Counted from the stretch's first letter, positions 17,715 to 26,810 are shown. The stretch is DNA of 64,000 bases from an uncultured Pelagibacteraceae bacterium (GCA_902550805.1 CACDAL010000004.1:1-64000), one strand, 5' to 3'. Program-made: numbers and translations. Notes: generated from the sequence alone by a model not told the origin.

Positions 17715-18610
17715 AAAAAAAATATCCAAGAGATATGATTGGCTATGGTTCAAAAAAAATAAAGGTTAAGTGGCCTCGTAACGCAAAATTAGCTCTACAA
17801 TTTGTACTTAATTATGAAGAAGGTGGAGAGAGTAACATTTTACATGGAGATAAGCACTCTGAAATTTTTTTATCAGAAATTATAGGTGCAAAACCAATTA
17901 GAGGGCGACACCTCAATATGGAATCAATTTATGAATATGGATCAAGAAGAGGATTTTGGAGAATTCATGATTTATTCAATAAAAAAAAAATTCCTTTGAC
18001 TATTTTTGGAGTTGGAATGGCTCTAGAAAGAAATAAAGAAATTTGTCAAGCAATTACAAAAGCTAATTATGAAGTTGCTTCTCATGGATGGAGATGGATT
18101 GATTATCAAAATGTTTCTAAAGCAAAAGAAAGAAAAGATATGAAGCTTGCTATAAAATCAATAAAAAAAATATTCGGCAATAAACCATTGGGATGGTACA
18201 CGGGTAGATGTAGTCCAAATACATTAGATTTAGTTCTTGAAAATGGTGGATTTCTGTATTGTAGCGATACATATAGTGACGATCTTCCTTATTGGATAAA
18301 AAAAGGAAAGAAAAAACAATTAATGATTCCATATACTCTTGATAATAATGATATGAGATTTGCAACAAACCAAGGTTTTAATTCTGGAGATCAATTTTTT
18401 AAATATTTAAAAGATAGTTTTGATGCACTTTATCTCGAAGGAAAAAAATCACCTAAAATGATGTCTGTTGGTTTGCATTGCAGATTAATTGGAAGACCTG
18501 GAAGGATTCAATCGTTAAAAAAATTTTTGAATTATGTCTTAAGCTTTAAAGATGTTTGGATATGTAAAAGAATAGACATTGCAAAACATTGGATAAAAAA
18601 TTACAAGTAA
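17711..18610 (+). CDS. puuE: Allantoinase, PuuE (polysaccharide-deacetylase-like) type
   Basis: Opens the hydantoin ring of allantoin to allantoate. This metal-independent allantoinase belongs to the carbohydrate esterase 4 fold and is unrelated to the amidohydrolase AllB. The 299 residues start YPRDMIGYGSKKIKVKWP and continue with VLNYEEGGESNILHGD, SHGWRWIDY and MSVGLHCRLIGRPGR, all features of PuuE. It is the last gene of the uraD operon and ends 14 bases from the convergent cytochrome c gene without an obvious terminator. Confidence 0.95.
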   Translation: MKKKYPRDMIGYGSKKIKVKWPRNAKLALQFVLNYEEGGESNILHGDKHSEIFLSEIIGAKPIRGRHLNMESIYEYGSRRGFWRIHDLFNKKKIPLTIFGVGMALERNKEICQAITKANYEVASHGWRWIDYQNVSKAKERKDMKLAIKSIKKIFGNKPLGWYTGRCSPNTLDLVLENGGFLYCSDTYSDDLPYWIKKGKKKQLMIPYTLDNNDMRFATNQGFNSGDQFFKYLKDSFDALYLEGKKSPKMMSVGLHCRLIGRPGRIQSLKKFLNYVLSFKDVWICKRIDIAKHWIKNYK

Positions 18611-18624
18611 AAAAATTCTTATAA

Positions 18625-18969
18625 TTATTCAGAACTTACCGATACGTAATGGGCTACAGCTTCAATTTCTTCTTGCGATAATTCCCCTTGATATGCTGGC
18701 ATAACACCTATTCCATTTGTAACAGCAACAATTACTCTCATTATATCAGGTCTAATTTCATTTAAATTTGGTCCAATATTTTCATCTGATCCCGCATCCA
18801 AAAGTGTATGGCAAGCTGCACAATTTCCCTGTTCTAAGAAAATTGTCTTTCCTTTATCATATTTTTCATCTGATTTAACTTGCGTAAAAACAGAAAGAAA
18901 AATAATCGATAGAAACAAGAATTTTGATAAATTAATAATTAATTTTTTCACTATGAAATTTGGTATCAT
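18625..18969 (-). CDS. Small periplasmic c-type cytochrome
   Basis: Exported monohaem cytochrome c of 114 residues. A hydrophobic signal segment (about 10-30) is followed by the haem site Cys50-Ala-Ala-Cys-His54 and a C-terminal helix, with Met90 in GVMPAYQG as sixth ligand and an EEIEAVAHYVS tail typical of class I cytochromes. A GTG at 18951 could be the start, giving a cleaner signal peptide beginning VKKLII. It abuts the purine operons, and the PuuD urate oxidase here lacks its usual cytochrome domain, so this protein is a good candidate electron acceptor. It could also be a general electron carrier. Confidence 0.88.
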   Translation of the reverse strand: MIPNFIVKKLIINLSKFLFLSIIFLSVFTQVKSDEKYDKGKTIFLEQGNCAACHTLLDAGSDENIGPNLNEIRPDIMRVIVAVTNGIGVMPAYQGELSQEEIEAVAHYVSVSSE

Positions 18970-19000
18970 AAATAAAAAAAATTAAAAAGGAGATTTTATA

Positions 19001-19297
19001 ATGAAAGGATATTGGATAAGTTTGTATAAAAAAATTGAAAATCAAGAAAATCTAAAAAAATATGCCGAAACTGTAACCCCCATTATTAAAAGTTATGGTG
19101 GTATACCGCTTGTTAGAGGAGGAAAATATAAAGTTTATGAAGGAGATAGCTTTTCAAGAACAGTAGTTTGGGAATTTCCTAGCTACGAAAAAGCAATCGA
19201 ATGTCACGATTCTAATGAATATCAAGCAGGTTGGGATCTAGCTAAAAAAACTACAATAAGACATATGCAAGTAATTGAAGGGTTTAGTACTGAATAG
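19001..19297 (+). CDS. DUF1330 family protein
   Basis: A 98-residue protein of the DUF1330 family in the ferredoxin-like dimeric alpha/beta barrel superfamily. The segments GYWISLYKKIENQENLKKYAE, PLVRGGKYKVYEGDSF and RTVVWEFPSYEKAIECHDS follow the family pattern closely. No catalytic function is established. A good AAAGGAG lies before the ATG. It diverges from the cytochrome c gene by 31 bases, and its end overlaps the convergent DNA glycosylase gene by 14 bases. Confidence 0.9.
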   Translation: MKGYWISLYKKIENQENLKKYAETVTPIIKSYGGIPLVRGGKYKVYEGDSFSRTVVWEFPSYEKAIECHDSNEYQAGWDLAKKTTIRHMQVIEGFSTE

Positions 19298-19910
19298 GCT
19301 CATTGTCAATTGAACGCCACAAATACCATGTTGCAACCGAACAGTAAGGGGAAAATTTTATATTGAGTTTTTTTACAAAGTTTTTTGGTGGTAAATATTT
19401 TTTTTTATAATTATTTGAAATTGCTCTTAATAAACCAATATCTTGGATGGGCCATATATTTGATCTATTATAAGTAAATAATAAAATCATTTCAGCCGAC
19501 CATTTTCCAATCTGCCTTAAGTTAGATAAATATTCTATTGCCTCTTCATCGGTCATATTATTAATTAATTTTGGATTAAAAGATTTATTTAGAAATTTCT
19601 TAGATAATTCCTTTATACCTTTTGCTTTTTGTCTACTAAGTCCACATTTTTTTAAATTTGAAGTTTTTAAAAGATTAACATTTTTTGGATTTATCTTTCC
19701 TTTGCATGACAATTTAAATTTGATAAATACGGAATTAGCGGCCGCAACACTTATTTGTTGTCCAATTATACTTTTGCATAGAGAGAAAAAAACATCTTTC
19801 CTAGTAGTCAAATTTTTGTCTGAATACTTTTTAATTAAATTTTTCATAACCTCATCTTTTTTCATAAGGTATTTTTTCGCCTTGTTCCAATATGTTGGCG
19901 AGTTACTCAT
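19284..19910 (-). CDS. alkA: DNA-3-methyladenine glycosylase II-type (HhH-GPD) DNA repair enzyme
   Basis: Base-excision repair glycosylase that removes alkylated bases. The 208-residue protein is a compact AlkA/Mag1-like member: SIIGQQISVAAANSVF starts the helical core, the helix-hairpin-helix reads LRQIGKWSAEMIL, and the catalytic aspartate is Asp157 in WPIQDIGLLRA. It lacks the N-terminal domain of E. coli AlkA, as do many short homologues. It lies in an operon with the DMT transporter upstream (8-base overlap). Confidence 0.9.
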   Translation of the reverse strand: MSNSPTYWNKAKKYLMKKDEVMKNLIKKYSDKNLTTRKDVFFSLCKSIIGQQISVAAANSVFIKFKLSCKGKINPKNVNLLKTSNLKKCGLSRQKAKGIKELSKKFLNKSFNPKLINNMTDEEAIEYLSNLRQIGKWSAEMILLFTYNRSNIWPIQDIGLLRAISNNYKKKYLPPKNFVKKLNIKFSPYCSVATWYLWRSIDNEPIQY

Positions 19911-20784
19911 GTCGAGTTATAGAAACTTGTTTTTTCAGATAAATTTCTCTTCTAAAAATTATGAATGATGAAACAATAACTAATGTGGCACCCATTAATG
20001 TTTTTATTGTTGGGATCTCATCCCAAAATAAATAACCAAAAACTATTCCAAATACCAATGCTAAATATTTTAAAGGTGTGACTAAAGTAACTTCTGATAA
20101 TTTATATGATTGAGTAAGCCATAAATTTGCTAAGCCGCCTAGAATTCCTACCATAGATAATAAAAATAAATCTTTTAAATTTGGCAATATCCATCCCTGA
20201 TAAAAAGAAAAAAAACTTATAATCATTATTGAAAAAGAAAAATAAAAACCAATAAGCCAAACTGGTTCTGTTGAAGACAGTTGTCTTATAGCAATTGCTA
20301 CATAAGAAAGCCCTAGACAAAAAATAATTGGATAAAGATAGTATAAGTTAAGAGAACTAAATCCTGGTTCTGAAATTATAATAATTCCAATAAATCCTAC
20401 AAAAACAGCTAACCATCGATATAAGCCTACTTTTTCTTTTAAAAAGAAAATTGAAAGAATTGTTGTAAATATCGGAGCAGCAAACGAAATACTAACAACA
20501 GTAGCTAATGGAAGTTTTCGTAAAGCAATAAAAATAGCAACTATTGCAATCAATCCAGCTAAACATCTCTTGAAGTGAAGTAAAGGTCTATTTGTTTTAT
20601 AAAAATCAAAATATCTCTCTCTTGGGATAAGAAAAAAAATAGGTATCATTCCACAAAAACCTCTAAAAAATAATACTTGTCCGACAGGATAGGCATCTGA
20701 CCACTTAACGATAGCATCCATTAGAGAAAATGCACAAACTGAGATAAACATGTACAAAAAGCCTAATTGATTTTTTGAAAGCAT
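19903..20784 (-). CDS. DMT-superfamily (EamA) membrane transporter
   Basis: Inner-membrane drug/metabolite transporter with two EamA repeats and ten hydrophobic segments in 293 residues. The first repeat has FFRGFCGMIPI and VVSISFAAPIFTTILSIFFLKE, the second VTPLKYLALVFGIVFGYLFWDE, both characteristic. The family mostly exports amino acids or other metabolites; the substrate here is unknown. It is divergent from msrA across 34 bases. Confidence 0.9.
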   Translation of the reverse strand: MLSKNQLGFLYMFISVCAFSLMDAIVKWSDAYPVGQVLFFRGFCGMIPIFFLIPRERYFDFYKTNRPLLHFKRCLAGLIAIVAIFIALRKLPLATVVSISFAAPIFTTILSIFFLKEKVGLYRWLAVFVGFIGIIIISEPGFSSLNLYYLYPIIFCLGLSYVAIAIRQLSSTEPVWLIGFYFSFSIMIISFFSFYQGWILPNLKDLFLLSMVGILGGLANLWLTQSYKLSEVTLVTPLKYLALVFGIVFGYLFWDEIPTIKTLMGATLVIVSSFIIFRREIYLKKQVSITRHE

Positions 20785-20818
20785 ACGTTTAACTTTAAAT
20801 TAATTAAAATATTTATCA

Positions 20819-21262
20819 ATGGAAATAGCAATTTTAGCTTCGGGATGTTTTTGGGGACCAGAAATTAAATTTAGCAAACTAAATGGTATAATTAAAACTG
20901 AAGTTGGATACTGTGGAGGAAATAATGCTCAAACAACATACAAAGAAGTTTGTACAGATAAAACAAATCATGCCGAAGTTGTTAAATTAGAATTTGATCC
21001 AAAAATTATTTCTTATGAACAAATATTAGAATATTTTTTTAAAATTCATGACTCAACAACTTTAAATTCACAAGGACCAAATTTTGGAACACAATACAGA
21101 AGTGAGATATTTTATTTAAATTCAAATCAAAAAGATATTGCAGAAAAAATAATAGAAAAAGAAAATAAAAAATTATCTGGAAAAGTTGTAACGAAATTAT
21201 CTATAGTAAAAAACTACTGTACGGCGGAAGAATACCATCAAAAATATCTAGAAAAGAAATAA
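20819..21262 (+). CDS. msrA: Peptide-methionine (S)-S-oxide reductase
   Basis: Repairs oxidised methionine in proteins. The 147-residue form is short, beginning almost at the active site: Cys10 in ASGCFWGPE is the nucleophile, followed by VGYCGG, NHAEVVKLEFDP and GPNFGTQYRSEIF. A second cysteine in NYCTAEEYHQKY near the C-terminus can act as resolving residue. The next gene, a sulfurtransferase, starts one base after the stop, so they share a transcript. Confidence 0.95.
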   Translation: MEIAILASGCFWGPEIKFSKLNGIIKTEVGYCGGNNAQTTYKEVCTDKTNHAEVVKLEFDPKIISYEQILEYFFKIHDSTTLNSQGPNFGTQYRSEIFYLNSNQKDIAEKIIEKENKKLSGKVVTKLSIVKNYCTAEEYHQKYLEKK

Positions 21263-21263
21263 G

Positions 21264-22076
21264 ATGTCTTTAGTAAATACTGATTGGCTTGAAGACAACT
21301 TAGATAAAGTTAAAATACTAGATTGTTCTTGGCATATGCCAAATGTTAGGAAAAATTCTTATGAAGAATATCTTCAAAAACACATACCGGAAGCTATTTT
21401 TTTTGATTTAGACAAATATTCTGATCTTAATACAGATTTACCTCATATGCTTCCTGATCAAATTACTTGGAATAAAATTTTATCTTCTCTAGGAATTTCT
21501 AACAACGATAGGATAATAATTTATGACGACTCGGATGTTTTAAGCTCATGTAGATGCTGGTATAATTTTATTTATTTTGGTCACGATCCAAATCTAGTTA
21601 GTGTTTTAGATGGAGGTTTAAAAAAATGGATAAAAGAAAAAAAAATAATTACTAATAATAAAACTGAAATATTTGAAACTAAATATGAATCATTAGAAAA
21701 TAAAAAATTAGTTAAAAATAAAAATCAAATTGATGAAAATGTTAATAAAAAAGAATTTGTTGTTATAGATGCAAGAAGCAAAGAAAGATTTGAAGGAAAA
21801 GAACCAGATCCTAGAAAAAATGTTAGAAGTGGTTCAATTCCAAACTCATTTTGCTTGCCGTATAAAGAGATGATAAACGAAGATAATACTTTTAAAAATT
21901 TAAGTGATATTTCAAAAAAATTTGATCAAATAATTGATCTAAAAAACAGTAATATGGTGTTTTCTTGCGGTTCTGGTGTTACTGCGTGCGTTTTAGCTCT
22001 TGCATATTCTCTAGTAAATAATAAATATTCTCCTAAAATTTACGATGGCTCTTGGGCTGAATATGGCAAAATCTAA
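21264..22076 (+). CDS. sseA: Thiosulfate/3-mercaptopyruvate sulfurtransferase
   Basis: Two-domain rhodanese, 270 residues, transferring sulfur from thiosulfate or mercaptopyruvate to an acceptor. The inactive N-terminal domain holds LDCSWHMPN and DLDKYSD; the C-terminal domain has VIDARSKERFEGKEPDPR and the active loop starting at Cys235 in SCGSGVTACVL. The CGSGVTA loop is the mercaptopyruvate-type loop rather than the CRKG thiosulfate type, so 3-mercaptopyruvate is the likelier donor. It lies between msrA and the RND pump genes on one strand. Confidence 0.93.
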   Translation: MSLVNTDWLEDNLDKVKILDCSWHMPNVRKNSYEEYLQKHIPEAIFFDLDKYSDLNTDLPHMLPDQITWNKILSSLGISNNDRIIIYDDSDVLSSCRCWYNFIYFGHDPNLVSVLDGGLKKWIKEKKIITNNKTEIFETKYESLENKKLVKNKNQIDENVNKKEFVVIDARSKERFEGKEPDPRKNVRSGSIPNSFCLPYKEMINEDNTFKNLSDISKKFDQIIDLKNSNMVFSCGSGVTACVLALAYSLVNNKYSPKIYDGSWAEYGKI

Positions 22077-22079
22077 ATT

Positions 22080-23075
22080 ATGAAAACATCTACAAAAATA
22101 ACAAGCATAATAATTATATTTTTCTTAATCATTGCAACCGTAATTATCGGAAGAACAATGATTGGAAATCACTTCAAAAAAAAATTTAGCAAAAGACTAC
22201 CTCCAGGAATAATAGTAACTGCTACACAAGAGAGAGTTTTTGAAAATGTTATCAGCACATACGGAACTGCAACTCCAATTCAATCGCAATCATTTAAAAT
22301 TGAAAAATATGAAATACTAATACCAATAAATTTTAATCAAAAAATTAAAAAGGGAGATGTCATTGCCAATCTTAAAAATAGAAAAATTATTGCTCCATTT
22401 GATGGTATTATTGGTAAAAGAGAGTTCTCTGAGGATATAGAAGTTTCAAAATCTTCAATACTAATTAATCTTGAGGATACTAGTTCAATTTATTGTGATG
22501 TGGATATACCTGAAATTTTTGTACCATTCATTAAAGTAGGTTTACCAGTTGATATAAAATTTTCTGGTTATAAAAATAAAATTTATAAAGGAGAGATTGA
22601 CTCTTTTGCAAGCAGGATAAGTGAAGACACAAGATCTTTAGCTATCAGAATAAAGATGGACAATATGTCTGGAGAAATACTACCTGGTTCATTTCTAGAA
22701 ATTTCAATTAAATATGATGTAAGAGACGCTTTAAGTGCACCTGACACAAGTACTATAGTCGAAGGTGAAAATGTATTTATTTATAAAGTTAATGAAAAAA
22801 ACAAAGTAATGAAAACAAAAGTAACTATAGGTGATAGATATTTGGGTTTTGTAGAAATTTTAGATGGATTAAATAATGGTGATAAAATTGTTGCCGAAGG
22901 AACAAAAAAAGTTAGACCAAATCTAACTATAAGACCTATTGAAAAAGGTGCTAAAAAAAAACAAGGAAAATCTAGTTGGGGCAAGAAAAAAAAATCAAAA
23001 AAAGGTGAAGCAAAAAAAGGTAAATTTGATTGGTTAAAAAATATTTTTAAAAAATCTGAAAAAGAAAAAAAATAA
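22080..23075 (+). CDS. RND efflux pump periplasmic adaptor (membrane fusion protein)
   Basis: HlyD/AcrA-like adaptor bridging the RND pump to an outer membrane channel. The 331-residue protein has one N-terminal membrane helix (about 8-27), an abbreviated hairpin/lipoyl region (IAPFDGIIGKREFSEDIEVS), then beta-barrel and membrane-proximal domains. From about residue 285 it carries a highly basic tail rich in KKK blocks, ending FDWLKNIFKKSEKEKK, which is not usual for this family. It is followed four bases later by the pump gene. No TolC-like gene lies nearby. Confidence 0.9.
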   Translation: MKTSTKITSIIIIFFLIIATVIIGRTMIGNHFKKKFSKRLPPGIIVTATQERVFENVISTYGTATPIQSQSFKIEKYEILIPINFNQKIKKGDVIANLKNRKIIAPFDGIIGKREFSEDIEVSKSSILINLEDTSSIYCDVDIPEIFVPFIKVGLPVDIKFSGYKNKIYKGEIDSFASRISEDTRSLAIRIKMDNMSGEILPGSFLEISIKYDVRDALSAPDTSTIVEGENVFIYKVNEKNKVMKTKVTIGDRYLGFVEILDGLNNGDKIVAEGTKKVRPNLTIRPIEKGAKKKQGKSSWGKKKKSKKGEAKKGKFDWLKNIFKKSEKEKK

Positions 23076-23079
23076 TTAA

Positions 23080-26000
23080 ATGTATATAACTGAAGTTAGT
23101 ATTAAACGACCTGTTGTAGCTTGGGTCATGTCTTTAATCTTAATTATTTTTGGTATATTTGTTTTTTCAGAGTTGCCGGTAAGAGAGCTTCCTGATGGTA
23201 TTCAACCTCCTGTAGTTCAAGTTCAAACAGATTATAAATCTGCATCAGCAGAAATAGTCGATGAAGAAATAACTCAAAAACTCGAAGACGTTATAGGTGG
23301 AGCAGAAGGTATTAAAAATATCGACTCAAATTCTTTAAATGGAAGAAGCAGAATTAACATTCAATTTAATACAGATATAGACTTAGATGATGCTGCTAAC
23401 GATATAAGAGAAAGAGTTGCACGTGTTGTAGACAATTTACCAAGTGAGTCAAATCCACCACAAATTTTAAAACAAGCAGCAGGTTTCACAACTACTATGT
23501 GGGTAGCACTTTCATCCCCTACCTGGGATGATCTAGATCTTGGGGATTATGCTGATAGATATCTAATTGATGCATTTTCAAGTGTTCCCAATGTTGGTAG
23601 AATTTTAGTTGGTGGCCTAAGAGAACTTAGCGTTAGAGTATGGATAGATCCAATTAAATTAGCTGCAAATAATCTTACTATTCAAGAAGTGGAAAGAGCT
23701 TTAAGAAACGAAAATATAAACCTTCCAGCAGGGACTCTAGAAGCAAATAATAAAGACTTAACTTTAAATATTGATAAATCTTATACAAATATAAATACCA
23801 TCAAGCAATTACCTCTGAGAAAAAACAAAGATAAAGTAATTATTTTATCTGATGTAGCTAATGTTGAATTTGGACCTGTCTCTGAGAAAACTTTATTCAA
23901 AGCACAAAGAAAAAATGCGGTAAATTTAAAAACTGTTGGGATTGGAATTTATGCAAAAAGTGGTGCTTCAACAGTAGAACTGTCTAAACAAATAAAAGTC
24001 AAAATTAAAGAACTTAATAGAACTTTGCCAGATGGATTAAAATTAGAAGTTGCGTTTAATAGAGCTACTTACATTGGTGCTGCAATTGAAGAAGTATACA
24101 AAAGTTTGGTTATTGCTTTTATTTTGGTTGTTTTAATTATTTATCTCTTTCTTGGTAATCTTAAAGCTGTAATTGTACCTGCTGTAGCATTGCCAGTTAG
24201 TTTAATTGGTTCATTTCTTGGTTTGTATATATTTGATTTATCTATAAATATTTTTGTATTACTAAGTTTTATTTTAGCAATTGGAATAATTACTGATGAC
24301 TCTGTAATTATGACTGATGCTATTTATACAAGGATAGAAAATGGAGAAACACCATTGGTTGCAGCATATAAAGGTTCTAAACAAATTACCTTTGCCATTA
24401 TTGCAACCACATTGATTTTAATTGCGGTGTTCTTGCCATTAATTTTTATTAAAGGAATTTCAGGAACATTATTTAAAGAAACAGCAATCGCGTTATCTTT
24501 CTCAATTGTGGTATCTTCTTTTGTTGCTTTAACTTTATCCCCAATGCTAGGTAGCAAATTCTTAAATAAAAAAGATAAAATTAATTTTTTTGTAAGAAAA
24601 TTTAATAATGGGTTTAGATCTTTTACTGGATTTTATATTGATTCACTTCAATATTGGATTAATAAGCAAAAAACTATTTCAATATTTATAATTTTGATAA
24701 TTGCAGCATCTGCTTATCTTTTTAATTTTTCAAAAAAAGAATTAATTCCAACTGAAGATAGGGGTTCTTATTTAATAATAGGATCAACAGATGAGGGTAG
24801 CTCATTTGAATATACTCAAGAAAAAGCTCAAATAATCGAAAGTAGAATAATGAGGTTGCTACAAGCTGAGGATAGCCCTTATGAAAGACTAATAATGAGA
24901 GTTCCGGGTTTTGGTAGGTCAGCAACAACCTATAATACATTTATTATAATTGCTTTATTAGATGAATGGAAAAACAGAGAAAAAAGTAGCCAAATTGTAG
25001 TAAGAGAAGCGATTGGGCAAGTAGTTTCTGTGCCGGAAACTTTTGCTTTTCCAATATCTCCTCAAGGAATAAGAGTTTCAAGCTATAACAAACCTGTACA
25101 AATGGTTATTTATGGATCTAGTTATGAGGAACTAGAGGAAATTCAAAATAATATATTAAGAGAATTAAGAAAAAACAGAAACATGTCTCGAATAGAGAGT
25201 GATTATACAAAAAATAAACCCGAAGTTAAATTAATCACAAATAAAAATAGAGCGAATGACTTAGGTGTATCTACTGAAAATATAGGAAGAACTCTTGAGA
25301 CTTTATATGGTGGAAAAAGAGTAACTTCTTTTAGCAAAGAAGGAAGAGAGTATCCAATCATTTTACAGCAATATTTAGCTGACAGAAGAGACAAAGATGG
25401 GTTATCAAAGATTTTTGTTAGATCTGAAACTACAGGCAAACTAGTATCTGTTGCAAGCCTTGTTGAATTCAAAGAAAAAGGAACTGCAGAAGCATTACCA
25501 AGATATAACCGTCAGAGAGCTGTTACTATTTCAGCAGCACTTTCAGATGATTATACATTAACTGAAGCAATAAAATACCTGGAGGATGTTATGATTAGAG
25601 TTGCTCCTCAAAATCAAATTACATGGAAAGGAAAATCAGAAGAATTAAAAGAAACAACAAATGAGATATATTTAATTTTTGCACTTGCGCTATTAACTGC
25701 CTACTTAGTAATGGCAGCAACGTTTAATTCTTTTGTTCACCCATTTATAATTATCCTTACCGTACCACTTGCAGTATTTGGTGGATTAGTTTTTATTTTA
25801 CTTTTAAATAGCTCAGTTAATATATTTTCACAAATTGCTTTAATCATTCTAATTGGTATTTCTACAAAAAATAGTATTTTAATTGTAGATTACACTAACC
25901 AGATAAGAACAACTGGAGTTAATATTCATGATGCTTTAATAAAAGCTTGTCAGCTTAGAATTCGACCGATCATAATGACTTCTCTAAGTACAATGATAGC

Positions 26001-26202
26001 AATGCTTCCACTAGTTATCGGTAATATTGGTCCTGGAGCTGGCGAAGGATCTAGATTAGCAGTAGGAGCAACCATATTAGGTGGAATGATTATCTCTACT
26101 TTCTTTACATTGTATGTAACTCCAACGATGTATTTAACTTTAGCAAAGAATACAAAAAGAATTGATGCGGTAGATATAGAGTTAAAAAATCAATTAAATT
26201 AA
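23080..26202 (+). CDS. RND-family efflux pump inner-membrane transporter
   Basis: Proton-driven AcrB/MexF-like exporter of 1040 residues with 12 membrane helices and two large periplasmic loops. The proton-relay pair is Asp406-Asp407 in GIITDDSVIMTDAI, and the matching TM10 lysine is in GISTKNSILIVDYTNQ. The N-terminus MYITEVSIKRPVVAWVMSLI is typical. The substrate may be drugs, lipids or secondary metabolites. It pairs with the adaptor just upstream and ends in a TTAA shared with the stop of the convergent transglycosylase gene. Confidence 0.93.
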   Translation: MYITEVSIKRPVVAWVMSLILIIFGIFVFSELPVRELPDGIQPPVVQVQTDYKSASAEIVDEEITQKLEDVIGGAEGIKNIDSNSLNGRSRINIQFNTDIDLDDAANDIRERVARVVDNLPSESNPPQILKQAAGFTTTMWVALSSPTWDDLDLGDYADRYLIDAFSSVPNVGRILVGGLRELSVRVWIDPIKLAANNLTIQEVERALRNENINLPAGTLEANNKDLTLNIDKSYTNINTIKQLPLRKNKDKVIILSDVANVEFGPVSEKTLFKAQRKNAVNLKTVGIGIYAKSGASTVELSKQIKVKIKELNRTLPDGLKLEVAFNRATYIGAAIEEVYKSLVIAFILVVLIIYLFLGNLKAVIVPAVALPVSLIGSFLGLYIFDLSINIFVLLSFILAIGIITDDSVIMTDAIYTRIENGETPLVAAYKGSKQITFAIIATTLILIAVFLPLIFIKGISGTLFKETAIALSFSIVVSSFVALTLSPMLGSKFLNKKDKINFFVRKFNNGFRSFTGFYIDSLQYWINKQKTISIFIILIIAASAYLFNFSKKELIPTEDRGSYLIIGSTDEGSSFEYTQEKAQIIESRIMRLLQAEDSPYERLIMRVPGFGRSATTYNTFIIIALLDEWKNREKSSQIVVREAIGQVVSVPETFAFPISPQGIRVSSYNKPVQMVIYGSSYEELEEIQNNILRELRKNRNMSRIESDYTKNKPEVKLITNKNRANDLGVSTENIGRTLETLYGGKRVTSFSKEGREYPIILQQYLADRRDKDGLSKIFVRSETTGKLVSVASLVEFKEKGTAEALPRYNRQRAVTISAALSDDYTLTEAIKYLEDVMIRVAPQNQITWKGKSEELKETTNEIYLIFALALLTAYLVMAATFNSFVHPFIIILTVPLAVFGGLVFILLLNSSVNIFSQIALIILIGISTKNSILIVDYTNQIRTTGVNIHDALIKACQLRIRPIIMTSLSTMIAMLPLVIGNIGPGAGEGSRLAVGATILGGMIISTFFTLYVTPTMYLTLAKNTKRIDAVDIELKNQLN

Positions 26203-26795
26203 AAAAATATATATTTTTTAGTAGTTAGTGACTTGCTACATTTATCGAGTTGTTTTTTATATTTATTAGATTGATTTTCGACTTTTTTTGCAAGCAATAT
26301 AACTTTTTGTTTTTTTTTATAATTTTTATAATTTCCCCATCCTTCGTGATATGCAATATATTGCCTGAATGTATCCTTTTTGGATATTTTAAGAATTTTT
26401 TCAGTTTTATTTGTGTACCATCCTATGAAATCAACACTATCTTTAAACCTTGTTCTTCTAGCTAACTTGTTGCCTGTCTCATCTTTATATTGTTTCCAAG
26501 TTCCTTTAACTGCCTGTGAATAACCAAAAGAGCTGGACGGTCTTTTATAGGGAATAACTTTAAAAATTTTTTTTCTAGCAGGCTTTGCTAGCCAGTCAAA
26601 ATCTGATTCCATTTTTATTATAGCTAATTGTAAATAAATAGGCGTTCCCCATTTTTGTTCTGTTTTTTTTGCGTGTTTGTACCAAAGATATCTTTCTGAA
26701 AATATAGAACAACCATCAGCAGTATTTTTAGGAATTGAAGAACATGCCGAAATTAAAAAAAATAATATAATTAAAAATTTATATTTATGAATCAC
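26199..26795 (-). CDS. Lytic transglycosylase-like lipoprotein
   Basis: Envelope protein of 198 residues with a lipobox LISAC (Cys18) and a small SLT-type lysozyme-like domain: Glu63 in AIIKMESDFDW is the predicted catalytic acid, followed by SSFGYSQAVKGTWKQYKDE and YIAYHEGWGNY. It should cut glycan strands of peptidoglycan at the outer membrane face. The tail is lysine-rich. It follows the nuclease gene by 15 bases in the same direction. The activity is inferred from motif resemblance only. Confidence 0.82.
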   Translation of the reverse strand: MIHKYKFLIILFFLISACSSIPKNTADGCSIFSERYLWYKHAKKTEQKWGTPIYLQLAIIKMESDFDWLAKPARKKIFKVIPYKRPSSSFGYSQAVKGTWKQYKDETGNKLARRTRFKDSVDFIGWYTNKTEKILKISKKDTFRQYIAYHEGWGNYKNYKKKQKVILLAKKVENQSNKYKKQLDKCSKSLTTKKYIFF

Positions 26796-26810
26796 TAATT
26801 ACTTTATAAA

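Noticed and set aside
18625..18969. Cytochrome c as a subunit of a sulfite or alcohol dehydrogenase
   Set aside because: No such dehydrogenase gene is in the neighbourhood; only the purine island and DUF1330 flank it.
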